NCBI GenBank assembly: GCA_035629175.1
Contig: DASPIL010000011.1
Coordinates: 25,083 to 89,082, forward strand
Reading direction: 5' to 3'
DNA from: Verrucomicrobiia bacterium
Lineage (GTDB): Bacteria; Verrucomicrobiota; Verrucomicrobiia; Limisphaerales; DASXHY01
Length of the DNA stretch: 64,000 nt
The notes below the pieces were generated by a model. It saw only the letters and a list, made by a program, of their open reading frames with translations. It searched no databases and was not told the origin of the DNA. Position 1 is the first letter of the stretch. Each line of letters opens with the position of its first letter. The translations under genes were made by a program, and so were the position numbers. Below are positions 44,759 through 54,295 of this stretch, piece by piece.

Positions 44759-45892
44759 TCAGGAACCTTTGTCGAGCTTCGCCAGCAGGTCGTCGTTCAC
44801 TTTGTGCTTCTTCAGCGCGGCGGTCAGAGTTTCCATGGCTTCCACTGGATTCAAGTCGACCATGGTTCGCCGCAGCTTGCGAATCGCCTCAATCTGCTTG
44901 GGCGGGAACAGCTTCTCTTCCTTGCGCGTGCCGCTTTTCGGAATGTCGATCGCGGGAAAGAGCCGGCGGTCGGAGAGTTTGCGGTCGAGGATCAACTCCA
45001 TGTTGCCCGTGCCTTTGAACTCCTGGAAAATCAATTCGTCCATCCGTGACCCCGTATCCACCAGGGCGGTCGCAATGATGGTGAGCGAACCGCCGTCTTC
45101 AATTTTGCGGGCGGATGCAAACATCTTGCGCGGAATTTCTAGCGCGCGCGCATCAACACCACCCGTCATCGTGCGTCCGCTGCCGCCATGCACGCTGTTG
45201 TAGGCGCGGGCCACGCGGGTCAGCGAATCCAGCAGCACAAATACGTCCTTGCCTGATTCCACCATGCGCCTGCAGCGTTCAATCATAAAACGCGAGAGCC
45301 GCACGTGTGTCTCGAGATCCTGGTCGTTCGAGGACGCGACCACTTCCGCCTTAACGGAGCGCTGAAAATCGGTGACTTCCTCGGGACGTTCGTCAATCAG
45401 CAGGACCATCACATGCACTTCGGGATGGTTTTCCGTCACGGAATTGGCGATCTGCTTCAGGATGGTTGTCTTCCCCGTGCGGGGCGGAGCAACAATCAAG
45501 CCGCGTGTGCCCTTTCCAATCGGGGTCACCAGATCAATCACCCGTGCTTCAATCAGGTCGGGCGAAGTTTCCAGGCGGAACTTTTCGATGGGATCGATGG
45601 TCGTTAAATTTTCGAAACGGACGGCGCGAGTGTATTCCTCGAACGCCATGTCGTTCACCCGTTCGACCGCCTTCAACTGGGGGCTGGTCCCGCGATGCGG
45701 CGGCTGGGTAGGCCCGACAATATGACTCCCCTCGCGAAGGAAATTGCGCTTGATCGTGTCGGGAGTGACGAAGATGTCCGTCGGTTTGGGATGAAAATGG
45801 TTTTGTGCGGTGCGGAGGAACCCGAAACCTTTTTCCGAGATTTCCAGATAACCGGAACCCAGTTCCGTACCGTTGTTCTTATCAGTGCTCAT
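44759..45892 (-). CDS. Second transcription termination factor Rho, short form
   Basis: 377 residues. The RNA-binding domain (SEKGFGFLRTAQNHFHPKPT) and the ATPase are complete: Walker [14 protein letters not shown], Walker B DVFVLLDSLTRVARAYNSVH, R-loop [20 protein letters not shown]. The Rho_N domain and N-terminal low-complexity extension of the other copy (28430-29944) are lacking. The two differ throughout, so this is an old paralogue rather than a recent duplicate. Whether they form mixed hexamers is unknown. Confidence 0.93.
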   Translation of the reverse strand: MSTDKNNGTELGSGYLEISEKGFGFLRTAQNHFHPKPTDIFVTPDTIKRNFLREGSHIVGPTQPPHRGTSPQLKAVERVNDMAFEEYTRAVRFENLTTIDPIEKFRLETSPDLIEARVIDLVTPIGKGTRGLIVAPPRTGKTTILKQIANSVTENHPEVHVMVLLIDERPEEVTDFQRSVKAEVVASSNDQDLETHVRLSRFMIERCRRMVESGKDVFVLLDSLTRVARAYNSVHGGSGRTMTGGVDARALEIPRKMFASARKIEDGGSLTIIATALVDTGSRMDELIFQEFKGTGNMELILDRKLSDRRLFPAIDIPKSGTRKEEKLFPPKQIEAIRKLRRTMVDLNPVEAMETLTAALKKHKVNDDLLAKLDKGS

Positions 45893-46124
45893 ACTACGTT
45901 TTTAGGCTGTGTCGAAGGTTTCGAGAACGCCCCGAAAGTGCTTGAACTTTGAATATTTGGGAAGCTGCCGCGTGGACGTTTTATCAGGATTAACCTCGCC
46001 GCACGCTGCTATCAGACCTTCGACTCGCTACTACTTACGAGCATTTGTTCCGGGGCGCAACAAGTATTTTGAAAATGCGTTTCGAACGCTTCAGCAGAGC
46101 GCCGAACGCGCCCTGCGTCGATGT

Positions 46125-48476
46125 TTACCGCGTGGCTGAAATATTGATTGTTCCAGTCCGCAATCCGGGCGCTGAAGCCGTGAGTTGGATTCTCCCGCCA
46201 TCGGTTGCCTTCACATACGCGACGCAACGCCCTTGCAATGCCTGGCGCTCGCCCGCCTGAAAGGGTTCGTGGCTTGCATTGTCGCCGTTGTCCACAGCCG
46301 CAACGACGCCCGGACCTTTCAAGCTGAACGTCAGCGTGTCAGCGGCAGTAGGTATCATCACTCCGTTTTCATCCACAACAGTCACCACCACCATCGCCAC
46401 ATCGTCCCATGAGGGCGAGATGCGGTTCCGATCGGCGGTCAGCAGCAGCTTTGCCGGTTTGCCAGCAGTGCGCAATTCATGCGACGCCACAATCTTCCGG
46501 TCGTTGCGCCCGATCGCTTTCAACGTTCCAGGCGCGTAAGGCACGGTCCAGGTTCGCTGCGAATCGTCTCGCGGCTTGGGCTTCGATCCCAGACTCTTTC
46601 CGTTCAACACAAGTTCCACCTCGGCGCAATTGCTGAAAACCTCAACGCTCTCGTCGTGAGCCTCGGCATTCCGCGGTGTCCAGTCAGCGAACAACACCTG
46701 TGGCCGGCGCAGATCGGCGCTTTCGTATCCGGGATCGGTGACCGCGAGTTCGTCGCGCCCGATTCGCCGCACCGCACGCACCATCGGCTTTTCGCTCCAC
46801 CAGCTCTGTCGTTGAAACGCCAGTGGACGAGCATGCCCCGTGCGATCGAGCAATCCCGACCCGAATCCCACGCGCGGCCATCGACGCGCCTCGCCAAGGT
46901 AATCGATGCCCGTCCAAAGAAACTGCCCCGCGTGTTGTGGATGATCGCGGCACGCAAGCCAGATTCGCAATTCATGCCCCTGCTCCGTTCCAATAATCTT
47001 GCGTCCGGCCTTCGCGCGATGCGCCGCAAGCAGTTCGATGTCCCTATAGTTCGTGCCAATGACATCCAGCATGTCGGCCAGTCCGTTGGTGTAATCGCCG
47101 CTGACATTCGGGCGAAAGAGCGCCTGCGTCACCGGCCTTGTCGGGTCGTTCTCCTTGCAAACCTGAACCAGCCCGCTGGCGATTTCCTTCGCCTGCGCCT
47201 GCCTTGGCGTGTCGTGGATTTCGTTTCCGATGCTGTAGAGGATGACGCTGGGATGGTTTCGATCGCGGCGGATTGTGTCGCGCTGGTCAGTGTGTGCCCA
47301 TTCGCGGAAGAATTGATGATATCCGTAGCGTGTCTTTCCAACCGTCCAGCAGTCGAAGAATTCGTTCATCACAAGAAAGCCCATTCGATCGCAGAGATCC
47401 AGGAACTCAGGCGCCACGGGATTGTGAGCGGTGCGAACGGCGTTGGCGCCCAATTCGCGCAAGGCTTGCAACCGGCTTTCCCACACCGCGAGTGGCACCG
47501 CGGCGCCGAATGCGCCGCCGTCGTGATGCACGCAAACGCCGTTGATCTTGAAGTTTTTCCCGTTCAACCAAAACCCGGTGTCGGTGTTGAATTCAAAAGT
47601 GCGGATCCCAAAGCGCGTCGCTTCCTCATCCAGAACTTTGGAACCTTCGCGGACTTCAATCACCGCCTGATAGAGCTCGGGGTCTTCAAGCGACCACAGC
47701 TGCGGACGCGTCACCGCGATCTCCTGCTCGAACGCGGCTGCTGCTCCCGGCGCGATCGTCTGCGATGGTGTTTCCGCCTGGCCCACAGCGCGCCCACGGC
47801 TGTTTCTCAAAGCGATCCGCAGCGACACCTCTTTTGAACTGTCAGAACTGTTCGTGACGCTCGTCTGCACGCGTACCACAGCACCATCGGGGCTCACCCG
47901 CGGCGTGGTCACAAATGTTGTCCACTGAGGGATGTGCAAGGGATCCGTGATTACCACGCGCACATGTCTGTAGATCCCTGCCCCTGTGTACCATCGTGAG
48001 GAAGGCTGCTGCGAGGTATCCGCGCGAACCGCAATCACGTTGTCCGCCCCAGGAATCACATGCGGAGTTAGATCGTATTTGAAACTCACGTATCCGTTTG
48101 GCCGATGGCCAAGGTGCTTGCCGTTGATCCAGACATCGCTGTTCTGCATGACGCCGTCGAACTCAATCCACACGACGCGGCCCGCGTCGTTTGAATTCAC
48201 AGAGAATGTTTTGCGATACCAGCTGATGCCGGATGGCAGAAATCCCCCGGATCCGCCCGTTCGATTGGTTTGCGCGAAGGGTCCTTCTATGCTCCAGTCG
48301 TGCGGAACATCGACGCGCCGCCAGTTCAGGTCGTCAAAGGCGCGGGCCTCGGGGCCTTCAGCATTGCCTTTCAGGAAACGCCAATCAGCATCAAACGACA
48401 GAACTCGGCGCGACGCGGCTTCGGTCAACGACGTGAAGCACAACACTGCAACCGCAAGAAGTTTCAATGTGTTCAT
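46125..48476 (-). CDS. Secreted glycoside hydrolase family 2 (beta-galactosidase-like)
   Basis: 783 residues. Signal peptide NTLKLLAVAVLCFTSLTEAA. GH2 sugar-binding domain (WRRVDVPHDWSIEGPF), immunoglobulin-like domain, TIM barrel with acid/base Glu ~419 in YSIGNEIHDT and nucleophile Glu ~498 in IIGTEQGHE. Then DUF4982-like and Ig-like C-terminal domains. It acts on exported or periplasmic glycans. It is the neighbour of a second GH2 of the same layout, 30 bp away in the same orientation. Confidence 0.92.
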   Translation of the reverse strand: MNTLKLLAVAVLCFTSLTEAASRRVLSFDADWRFLKGNAEGPEARAFDDLNWRRVDVPHDWSIEGPFAQTNRTGGSGGFLPSGISWYRKTFSVNSNDAGRVVWIEFDGVMQNSDVWINGKHLGHRPNGYVSFKYDLTPHVIPGADNVIAVRADTSQQPSSRWYTGAGIYRHVRVVITDPLHIPQWTTFVTTPRVSPDGAVVRVQTSVTNSSDSSKEVSLRIALRNSRGRAVGQAETPSQTIAPGAAAAFEQEIAVTRPQLWSLEDPELYQAVIEVREGSKVLDEEATRFGIRTFEFNTDTGFWLNGKNFKINGVCVHHDGGAFGAAVPLAVWESRLQALRELGANAVRTAHNPVAPEFLDLCDRMGFLVMNEFFDCWTVGKTRYGYHQFFREWAHTDQRDTIRRDRNHPSVILYSIGNEIHDTPRQAQAKEIASGLVQVCKENDPTRPVTQALFRPNVSGDYTNGLADMLDVIGTNYRDIELLAAHRAKAGRKIIGTEQGHELRIWLACRDHPQHAGQFLWTGIDYLGEARRWPRVGFGSGLLDRTGHARPLAFQRQSWWSEKPMVRAVRRIGRDELAVTDPGYESADLRRPQVLFADWTPRNAEAHDESVEVFSNCAEVELVLNGKSLGSKPKPRDDSQRTWTVPYAPGTLKAIGRNDRKIVASHELRTAGKPAKLLLTADRNRISPSWDDVAMVVVTVVDENGVMIPTAADTLTFSLKGPGVVAAVDNGDNASHEPFQAGERQALQGRCVAYVKATDGGRIQLTASAPGLRTGTINISATR

Positions 48477-48506
48477 TCGGCAAAAGGACGACCATTACGT
48501 TGCAGT

Positions 48507-51137
48507 TTAACGGCGGCTTCGAATGCGCACTGTCGCGGCTTCCAACCCGTCCGCTGTGGCTTTGACCGTGATTGTTCCGGATTCCCCCGGCTTCGTTCGA
48601 ACGATTGCGAGAGCCATGCCATTAAACGCATTGCGCTCAACGGATTGAAACGATTCGAAATCAATCGGGCTGCCGTTGTCCGTCGCAATCAACTCGCCCG
48701 GCCCTTCAATCTCAAAACGAATCCGGTTCTTCGCGCGCGGAACCATCCCGCCTCTGCGATCCGCGACCAGCGCCGTTACAAACGCAAGATCCCGGCCATC
48801 GGCGCGAATCCGGCGTCGATCCGCTTCGAGCGTCACCTGCGATGCCTCACCCGCAGTTTTGACTTCCGCGGTGGCCCAACGTTTGCCGCCCTTATACGCG
48901 ACGACGCGAACTTCACCCGGCTGATAAACGACGTCGTCCCAACGGAGGCGATACGTGAATTGCCCCTTCTTCTTCCGACCCTGGGACTTGCCATTTAGAA
49001 ACAGTTCGGCCTCGTCGCCCGACGTGTAGACGTGAATGGGCGTCACCTGCCCCACCCGGTCGGGCCAGTTCCAATGCGGGAGAATATGCGCCATCGGCAG
49101 TTCTGGGCGCCAGCGAGCCTGGTAGATGTAAAAGCGATCCTTCTTGAATCCCGCAAGATCAATGATGCCGAAGTAGGAGCTGCGTGAGGGCACTCGAATT
49201 CGCCCAATCTCGCGCAGTTCCTGTTCAGCGCGGGCTTTGTCCGCCGGGTCAGTGTAGTTAAGGAGGTTGCTCAAATCCGCGTTGTAGGGCGTCGGCTCTC
49301 CCAGATAATCAAAACCCGTCCAGACGAACTCGCCCGCGACAAACGGAAACTCATCCTGCCCCTGAAACTCCTGGTCGGGCGGCATTGCCCAGCGAGGCGC
49401 GTAAAGGTCGTAGGAACTCACGTGGAAATCCGCCATCCCCTTGGATTTGTCGTCGCTGACAGGGAAAAAATACTCGCCGCGAGAACTGACGCACGACGCG
49501 GTTTCGCTGCCGTACAGCGGGATCCCAGGATTCGCCGCGCGGAACTTCCCGTATTCCTGCGGCTTGTAGTTGTAGCCAAAGACGTCGAGGGTTTTTTGGA
49601 ACCCGTTGTAACCGGCGCCAATGTTATTGCAACCAACCGTCACGGGACGAGTCGGATCTTCCTGGTGCGAAATATCGGTCAGCCAGCGCGAGATCGAATG
49701 AAGGTTCGTGTTCCCCTGCTCCGGAATTTCATTGCCCGTGCTCCACATCACGACACAGGGATGATTCCGATCGCGCCGCACTAACGCACGCATATCCTTT
49801 TCCGCCCAGTCGCGGAAGATGAGCGCGTAACCGTTGCGCTTCTTGGGCCGCGACCAAGTGTCGCTGAATTCATCGATGACCACGAAACCCATGCGATCGC
49901 ACAGCTCAAGCAATTCAGGAGCGGGCGGGTTGTGGCTGGTGCGGATCGCGTTGCACCCCATTTCCTGCAGCAGTTCCAGCTGCCGTTCCAAAGCGCGCGT
50001 GTTCAACGCGGCGCCAAGCGCGCCCAGGTCATGATGATTGCAAACGCCATTGAGTGGAACGCGTTTGCCATTCAACAGAAAGCCGTTGGCGACAGTAAAC
50101 TCGAACGTGCGAATGCCGAACGGAGTTTCGTATCGATCCACCACCCGGCCATCCCGCTCAATGGAAGTGACCGCGACGTAACGGTTTGGCTTGGAAATGC
50201 TCCAAAGCCGCGGCGACTTGACTGGGATCTGCATCGTGGTCTTGCCCGTTCCGCCTGCGGGAGTTTCGATGCTCAACATGCCTGCATCCCCCGCGGCGCG
50301 GCCCCGGTCCCCTTCTGCATCCAGTTCGAAGATTTGATTCTTCACAAAGACTCGCGCATCGGCCGTCGACGCATTCCTGACCTGCACATCGATCTTCACC
50401 GTCGCCGCACTGGCAGTCACAACGGGCGTGGTGACAAATGTTCCCCATTGATCCACGTGCACGGGCGCAGTTCGTTCGAGCCACACATTGCGATAAATGC
50501 CGCCGCCTGGATACCAGCGGGACGATTCCTCAGGGTTATCGAGTCGGATGGCGATGACATTGTTCCCGCCAGCGCGAATGTGCGGCGTCAGGTCCACGCG
50601 CCACGAAGCGTAACCGTACGGCCAGCCACCGGCGTATTGGCCGTTGACCCAGACGTTCGCAAACGACATTGCGCCGTCGACATGCAGGTAAAACTGCCTG
50701 CCGCGATCGGCTGCGGGCACGGTGAATTGCTTGCGATACCAGGCAACACCCCACCAGGGTAATTTGCCGGTTTCGCCCGGATGCTCCTGCTTGAACGGAC
50801 CTTCAATTCCCCAGTCGTGCGGAAGATTTAACTTTCGCCAGGCCGAATCGTCGTAATCAGGCTGGGTGTAGGAAACGTCCGCACCTGGGTTTCCTTCGGG
50901 TCGAACCGCGGCGGCATTGGTGCTCAGCTCACCGCCCGTCGCCATCATCCAAGGGCGAATCGCGGCATAGGAGAGGTTCGTTCCGGCGCCTTCAGGATCG
51001 CCCTGGATGAAGCGCCAGTTTGAGTTGAACAGGAGCTTCTCACGCAACGGCGCGTCGTCGGCCGCAAGACACGTAAAAAGTGAAATCCAGACTGTGACTG
51101 CAAGAAGACCCACCCGCCTGACCCGGTTGCATTTCAT
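48507..51137 (-). CDS. Secreted glycoside hydrolase family 2 (beta-galactosidase-like)
   Basis: 876 residues. Signal peptide VGLLAVTVWISLFTCLAA. Domains run as in the neighbour: sugar-binding (WRKLNLPHDWGIEGPF), Ig-like, TIM barrel with acid/base Glu ~470 in WSTGNEIPEQG and nucleophile Glu ~545 in LYGSETASC, DUF4982-like, and a C-terminal Ig-like domain (TATDNGSP-type loop). It lies upstream of the other GH2 and the two are probably co-transcribed. No transporter or regulator is adjacent, so the substrate is not indicated. Confidence 0.92.
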   Translation of the reverse strand: MKCNRVRRVGLLAVTVWISLFTCLAADDAPLREKLLFNSNWRFIQGDPEGAGTNLSYAAIRPWMMATGGELSTNAAAVRPEGNPGADVSYTQPDYDDSAWRKLNLPHDWGIEGPFKQEHPGETGKLPWWGVAWYRKQFTVPAADRGRQFYLHVDGAMSFANVWVNGQYAGGWPYGYASWRVDLTPHIRAGGNNVIAIRLDNPEESSRWYPGGGIYRNVWLERTAPVHVDQWGTFVTTPVVTASAATVKIDVQVRNASTADARVFVKNQIFELDAEGDRGRAAGDAGMLSIETPAGGTGKTTMQIPVKSPRLWSISKPNRYVAVTSIERDGRVVDRYETPFGIRTFEFTVANGFLLNGKRVPLNGVCNHHDLGALGAALNTRALERQLELLQEMGCNAIRTSHNPPAPELLELCDRMGFVVIDEFSDTWSRPKKRNGYALIFRDWAEKDMRALVRRDRNHPCVVMWSTGNEIPEQGNTNLHSISRWLTDISHQEDPTRPVTVGCNNIGAGYNGFQKTLDVFGYNYKPQEYGKFRAANPGIPLYGSETASCVSSRGEYFFPVSDDKSKGMADFHVSSYDLYAPRWAMPPDQEFQGQDEFPFVAGEFVWTGFDYLGEPTPYNADLSNLLNYTDPADKARAEQELREIGRIRVPSRSSYFGIIDLAGFKKDRFYIYQARWRPELPMAHILPHWNWPDRVGQVTPIHVYTSGDEAELFLNGKSQGRKKKGQFTYRLRWDDVVYQPGEVRVVAYKGGKRWATAEVKTAGEASQVTLEADRRRIRADGRDLAFVTALVADRRGGMVPRAKNRIRFEIEGPGELIATDNGSPIDFESFQSVERNAFNGMALAIVRTKPGESGTITVKATADGLEAATVRIRSRR

Positions 51138-51631
51138 GTTGATTCCTAGTCGTTGTGATTCTGCATGCGGTTACACGAACCGCCTTCAGCCCGCAACAAG
51201 CTCAAAGATCGCGCGCAAACGCAACCGCCAAAATGGGTGAATGCGTTTGGCGAACGCAGCGCGCCTCCGAGTCCACTGTATAATCCTCCGCTCGCCGGCG
51301 ACGCAGGAGCGGGAGAGGGGCCGGGGGAGAGGGTGCTCTGATATCGCCCTGCGCGCGCCCTCGTTTGTAAGGTCATAAGCTTCTCCTCTCCTTAACCCTC
51401 TCCTCCATTCCGAATGGAAGAGAGGGAGTCGGAATGGGACTGCACGGGCATGCGTCTGGGCGCTCTGCCGTATCGCCCGTCCTCCGTAGCAGCCACTGCA
51501 AAGAGTAAACAGGTTTCCAACCTGCACGCGCAATTCACACCCAGCCGGCTTGGAAGCATGCCGATACGCAAGTTCTCAAACTGCGCTACGTTGAGATGTA
51601 CTGTTGAGCGCCGACGGTTTAGAGAATAACT
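51138..51631. other. Intergenic region with a purine/pyrimidine-rich dispersed repeat
   Basis: This 494-bp gap between divergent genes has no supported gene. About 51300-51345 is G/A-rich (GGAGCGGGAGAGGGGCCGGG, then GGAGAGGGTG) and about 51380-51425 is C/T-rich (CTTCTCCTCTCCTTAACCCT, then CTCCTCC). The two parts are roughly complementary, so a large imperfect stem is possible. The promoters of both flanking genes must lie here. Confidence 0.5.
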
Positions 51632-52150
51632 ATGCGCATGCAAAAAAACCTGCTGACGTTTGTGGAGGACATCTACGAGGATCTCGAGTTGTGGTATCCC
51701 AAGCTGCGGCTCGAGGAAGCCGGTTTCCCAACTCGCGTCGCCGCACCCGAGTTGAAAACCTATTCCGGCAAACATGGCTACCCCGCGAAAGCGGACATTC
51801 TCCTCAGCGATTGTGAAAGCCGCGACTTCGCCGGCCTGTTGATTCCCGGCGGGTTCATGCCCGACAAACTGCGCCGCGACGCAAAGGTTCTTTCGCTAAC
51901 ACGCGAATTCTTTGAACAGGGCAAGCTCGTCGCCTTCATCTGCCATGGCGGCTGGATCCCCATTTCTGCAAAGATCCTGCGCGGCAAACGTGTCACGGGT
52001 TCGCGCGGGATCAAGGACGACCTGGAAAATGCCGGCGGCATCTGGGTGGATGAAGCGGTGGTCATCGATGGCAACCTCATTTCAAGTCGCACACCAAATG
52101 ACCTTGCGCCATTCGCAAAGGCCATGGTCGATTTTCTTTCGGCACGCTAA
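51632..52150 (+). CDS. DJ-1/PfpI family protein
   Basis: 172 residues, class I glutamine amidotransferase-like fold. The nucleophile elbow is AFICHGGWIP with Cys 104 and adjacent His. GLLIPGGFMPDKLRRDAKVL and RVTGSRGIKDDLENAGG are typical of PfpI/YhbO proteins, which act as chaperones, proteases or deglycases depending on the member. Three bases separate it from the ABC exporter gene. Confidence 0.88.
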   Translation: MRMQKNLLTFVEDIYEDLELWYPKLRLEEAGFPTRVAAPELKTYSGKHGYPAKADILLSDCESRDFAGLLIPGGFMPDKLRRDAKVLSLTREFFEQGKLVAFICHGGWIPISAKILRGKRVTGSRGIKDDLENAGGIWVDEAVVIDGNLISSRTPNDLAPFAKAMVDFLSAR

Positions 52151-52153
52151 GCC

Positions 52154-54025
52154 ATGTCGTCACATCGCAATCTCGGCTCGCATACCGATCCCACGTTCAA
52201 ATCGAAGCCACGGCCCACGGGCGAAGTGATCCGCCGCGTCAGCGTCTACCTTCGGCCGTATCTTTGGATGGTGGTTGGCACCGTGGGGTTCGCCATTCTT
52301 TCACTCGCTGCAGGTTTTCTGTATCCAAAACTCACACGTGTGATCATCGACGACGTGATCACCAAAGGCCGGCGCGAACTGCTCACTCCCGTTGCGCTTG
52401 GTCTGCTGGCCGCCTTCCTGTTTCGCGAAATCTTCAACAGCATCCGCATTCGCATCAACAACACGCTGGAACAGAACGTCATTTACGACATGCGCCGCCA
52501 GGTATATGGGCGGTTGCAGCGGCTGCCGGTGCCGTGGTTCGACCAGCGCGCCTCGGGCGATCTCATGACGCGCATTATCGAGGACGTCAACAATGTTGAG
52601 CGGTTGCTCATCGATGGCGTGGAACAGGGAACGGTCGCAGTCCTCAGCATCGTCGGAGCAATGGTGTTCATGGTGATGGCGAGCCCAACGCTAGCGCTGG
52701 TGTCGCTCGTTCCTGTGCCGTTTCTGATCGGCGGCGCGCTTTGGTACACATTGACGGCCCACACGCGCTATCGGCTTCAGCGCGAGGCCTCGAGCGCCAT
52801 GAATGCCCTGCTCATGGACAACCTTCAGGGCATGCGGCAGATCAAGGCGTTTGGACGCCAGACCCATGAGGATTCACGTTTTGAACAACGCGCAAACGAG
52901 TTGCGCACGGGGACGCTCGTCGTCATGCGCGCCTGGGCGTACTACGGGCCGGCAATGCAATTCGTCGGCGCGCTCGGGATCGGCCTTGTCCTGTGGGTCG
53001 GCGGCTCGCAGGTGATCAATGGCCGGATGGAAGTCGGCGAACTCGTGGCGTTCATGCTCTATGCGGGCATGTTCTTTTATGAACCCATCGGCCGCCTGCA
53101 CGGATTGAACCAGATGTTGCAATCCGCACGCGCCGCCGCTGCACGCGTCTTTGATATTCTCGACACCCAGGAGGAACGCAGCGACCGCACGGGCCGCCTC
53201 AAGCAACCCGTTCGCGGCGACATTCGTTATGAGAGCGTTGCGTTCAGTTACGGTGAAAACCGCATTGTCCTCCGCGATGTCAGCCTCCAGGCGAAACCCG
53301 GCGAGATGATTGCCCTCGTCGGCCCCACGGGCGCAGGCAAGTCGACGCTCGTGAACCTGCTGCCCGCATTCTACGAACCCACTGCAGGACGCATCCTGAT
53401 CGATGGCCAAAACATCAGCAACATCGCGCTGGCCGGCCTTCGCGAGCACATCAGCGTCGTGAGCCAGGAAGCGTTCCTGTTCAACGGCACCATTCGCGAG
53501 AACATCCTCTACGGGCGGCTCGACGCGAAGGACGATGAATTGATCGCTGCGGCAAAGGCTGCCAATTGTCATGAGTTCATCTCGCGATTGCCACAAGGCT
53601 ACGACTCTCACGTGGGAGAACGCGGCGTGAAGTTGAGCGTCGGAGAAAAGCAGCGTGTCAGTATCGCCCGCGCTCTGTTGAAGAACGCACCGATTTTGAT
53701 TCTCGACGAAGCGACGGCGAGCGTGGACACGGCCACTGAGAAATTAATCCAGGAGGCCCTCGAACGGCTCATGGCGAACCGCACGAGCTTCGTCATTGCC
53801 CATCGCCTAAGCACGATTCGCCGCGCGGATCAGATCCTCGTGCTGAGGCAGGGCCAGGTTGTGGAACGCGGAACACACGAGCAACTGCTGGCGAAGGATG
53901 GGTTATATGCACGCCTTGCACGCATTCAAGGAACCACCTTTATTGAGGAAAGTTTTGAAAAATTGGAACCCGCGCCGGAAGTGGACGCTGCGGAACCAAT
54001 GCTGAAAACCGAACGCGAACAGTAG
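52154..54025 (+). CDS. ABC exporter with fused permease and ATPase (MsbA-like)
   Basis: 623 residues. Six membrane helices form a type IV exporter domain (~1-340), with WMVVGTVGFAILSLAAGFLY at the start. The ATPase has Walker A LVGPTGAGKSTL (Lys ~396), signature LSVGEKQRVSIARAL (~494), Walker B ILILDEATASVD and switch IAHRLSTIRRAD. Such homodimeric half-transporters flip lipids, drugs or peptides. MsbA function is not proven; no lipid A kinase gene is adjacent. Confidence 0.92.
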   Translation: MSSHRNLGSHTDPTFKSKPRPTGEVIRRVSVYLRPYLWMVVGTVGFAILSLAAGFLYPKLTRVIIDDVITKGRRELLTPVALGLLAAFLFREIFNSIRIRINNTLEQNVIYDMRRQVYGRLQRLPVPWFDQRASGDLMTRIIEDVNNVERLLIDGVEQGTVAVLSIVGAMVFMVMASPTLALVSLVPVPFLIGGALWYTLTAHTRYRLQREASSAMNALLMDNLQGMRQIKAFGRQTHEDSRFEQRANELRTGTLVVMRAWAYYGPAMQFVGALGIGLVLWVGGSQVINGRMEVGELVAFMLYAGMFFYEPIGRLHGLNQMLQSARAAAARVFDILDTQEERSDRTGRLKQPVRGDIRYESVAFSYGENRIVLRDVSLQAKPGEMIALVGPTGAGKSTLVNLLPAFYEPTAGRILIDGQNISNIALAGLREHISVVSQEAFLFNGTIRENILYGRLDAKDDELIAAAKAANCHEFISRLPQGYDSHVGERGVKLSVGEKQRVSIARALLKNAPILILDEATASVDTATEKLIQEALERLMANRTSFVIAHRLSTIRRADQILVLRQGQVVERGTHEQLLAKDGLYARLARIQGTTFIEESFEKLEPAPEVDAAEPMLKTEREQ

Positions 54026-54070
54026 AGACCACAGCGGAGTAGAAGGCGCTTCAACACGTCACGCTTAACT

Positions 54071-54283
54071 ATGCCACAGGTTGGAAAATTCCTGGTCATT
54101 GCGGGCCTCATCCTTGCGGCCGTGGGCGCGCTCTTATGGATGGGATTCGGCAAGGGTTGGTTAGGCCGCCTGCCAGGAGACATCCAGGTCAGCCGCGGGA
54201 ATTTCAGCTTCTATTTCCCAGTCGTGACCTGCCTTCTGATCAGCATCGTGTTGACGCTGTTGATGTGGATCTTCCGAAGATGA
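54071..54283 (+). CDS. DUF2905 small membrane protein
   Basis: 70 residues, two membrane helices (VIAGLILAAVGALLWMGF and VVTCLLISIVLTLLMWIF) separated by the conserved short loop WLGRLPGDIQVSRGNFSFYF. This is the complete DUF2905 family pattern. Function unknown. It follows the ABC exporter by 45 bp on the same strand. Confidence 0.88.
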   Translation: MPQVGKFLVIAGLILAAVGALLWMGFGKGWLGRLPGDIQVSRGNFSFYFPVVTCLLISIVLTLLMWIFRR

Positions 54284-54295
54284 ACGCGAACGCGT

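Noticed and set aside
46479..47837. Plus-strand open frame of 452 codons
   Set aside because: Antisense to the GH2 gene at 46125-48476, with no motif or ribosome binding site.
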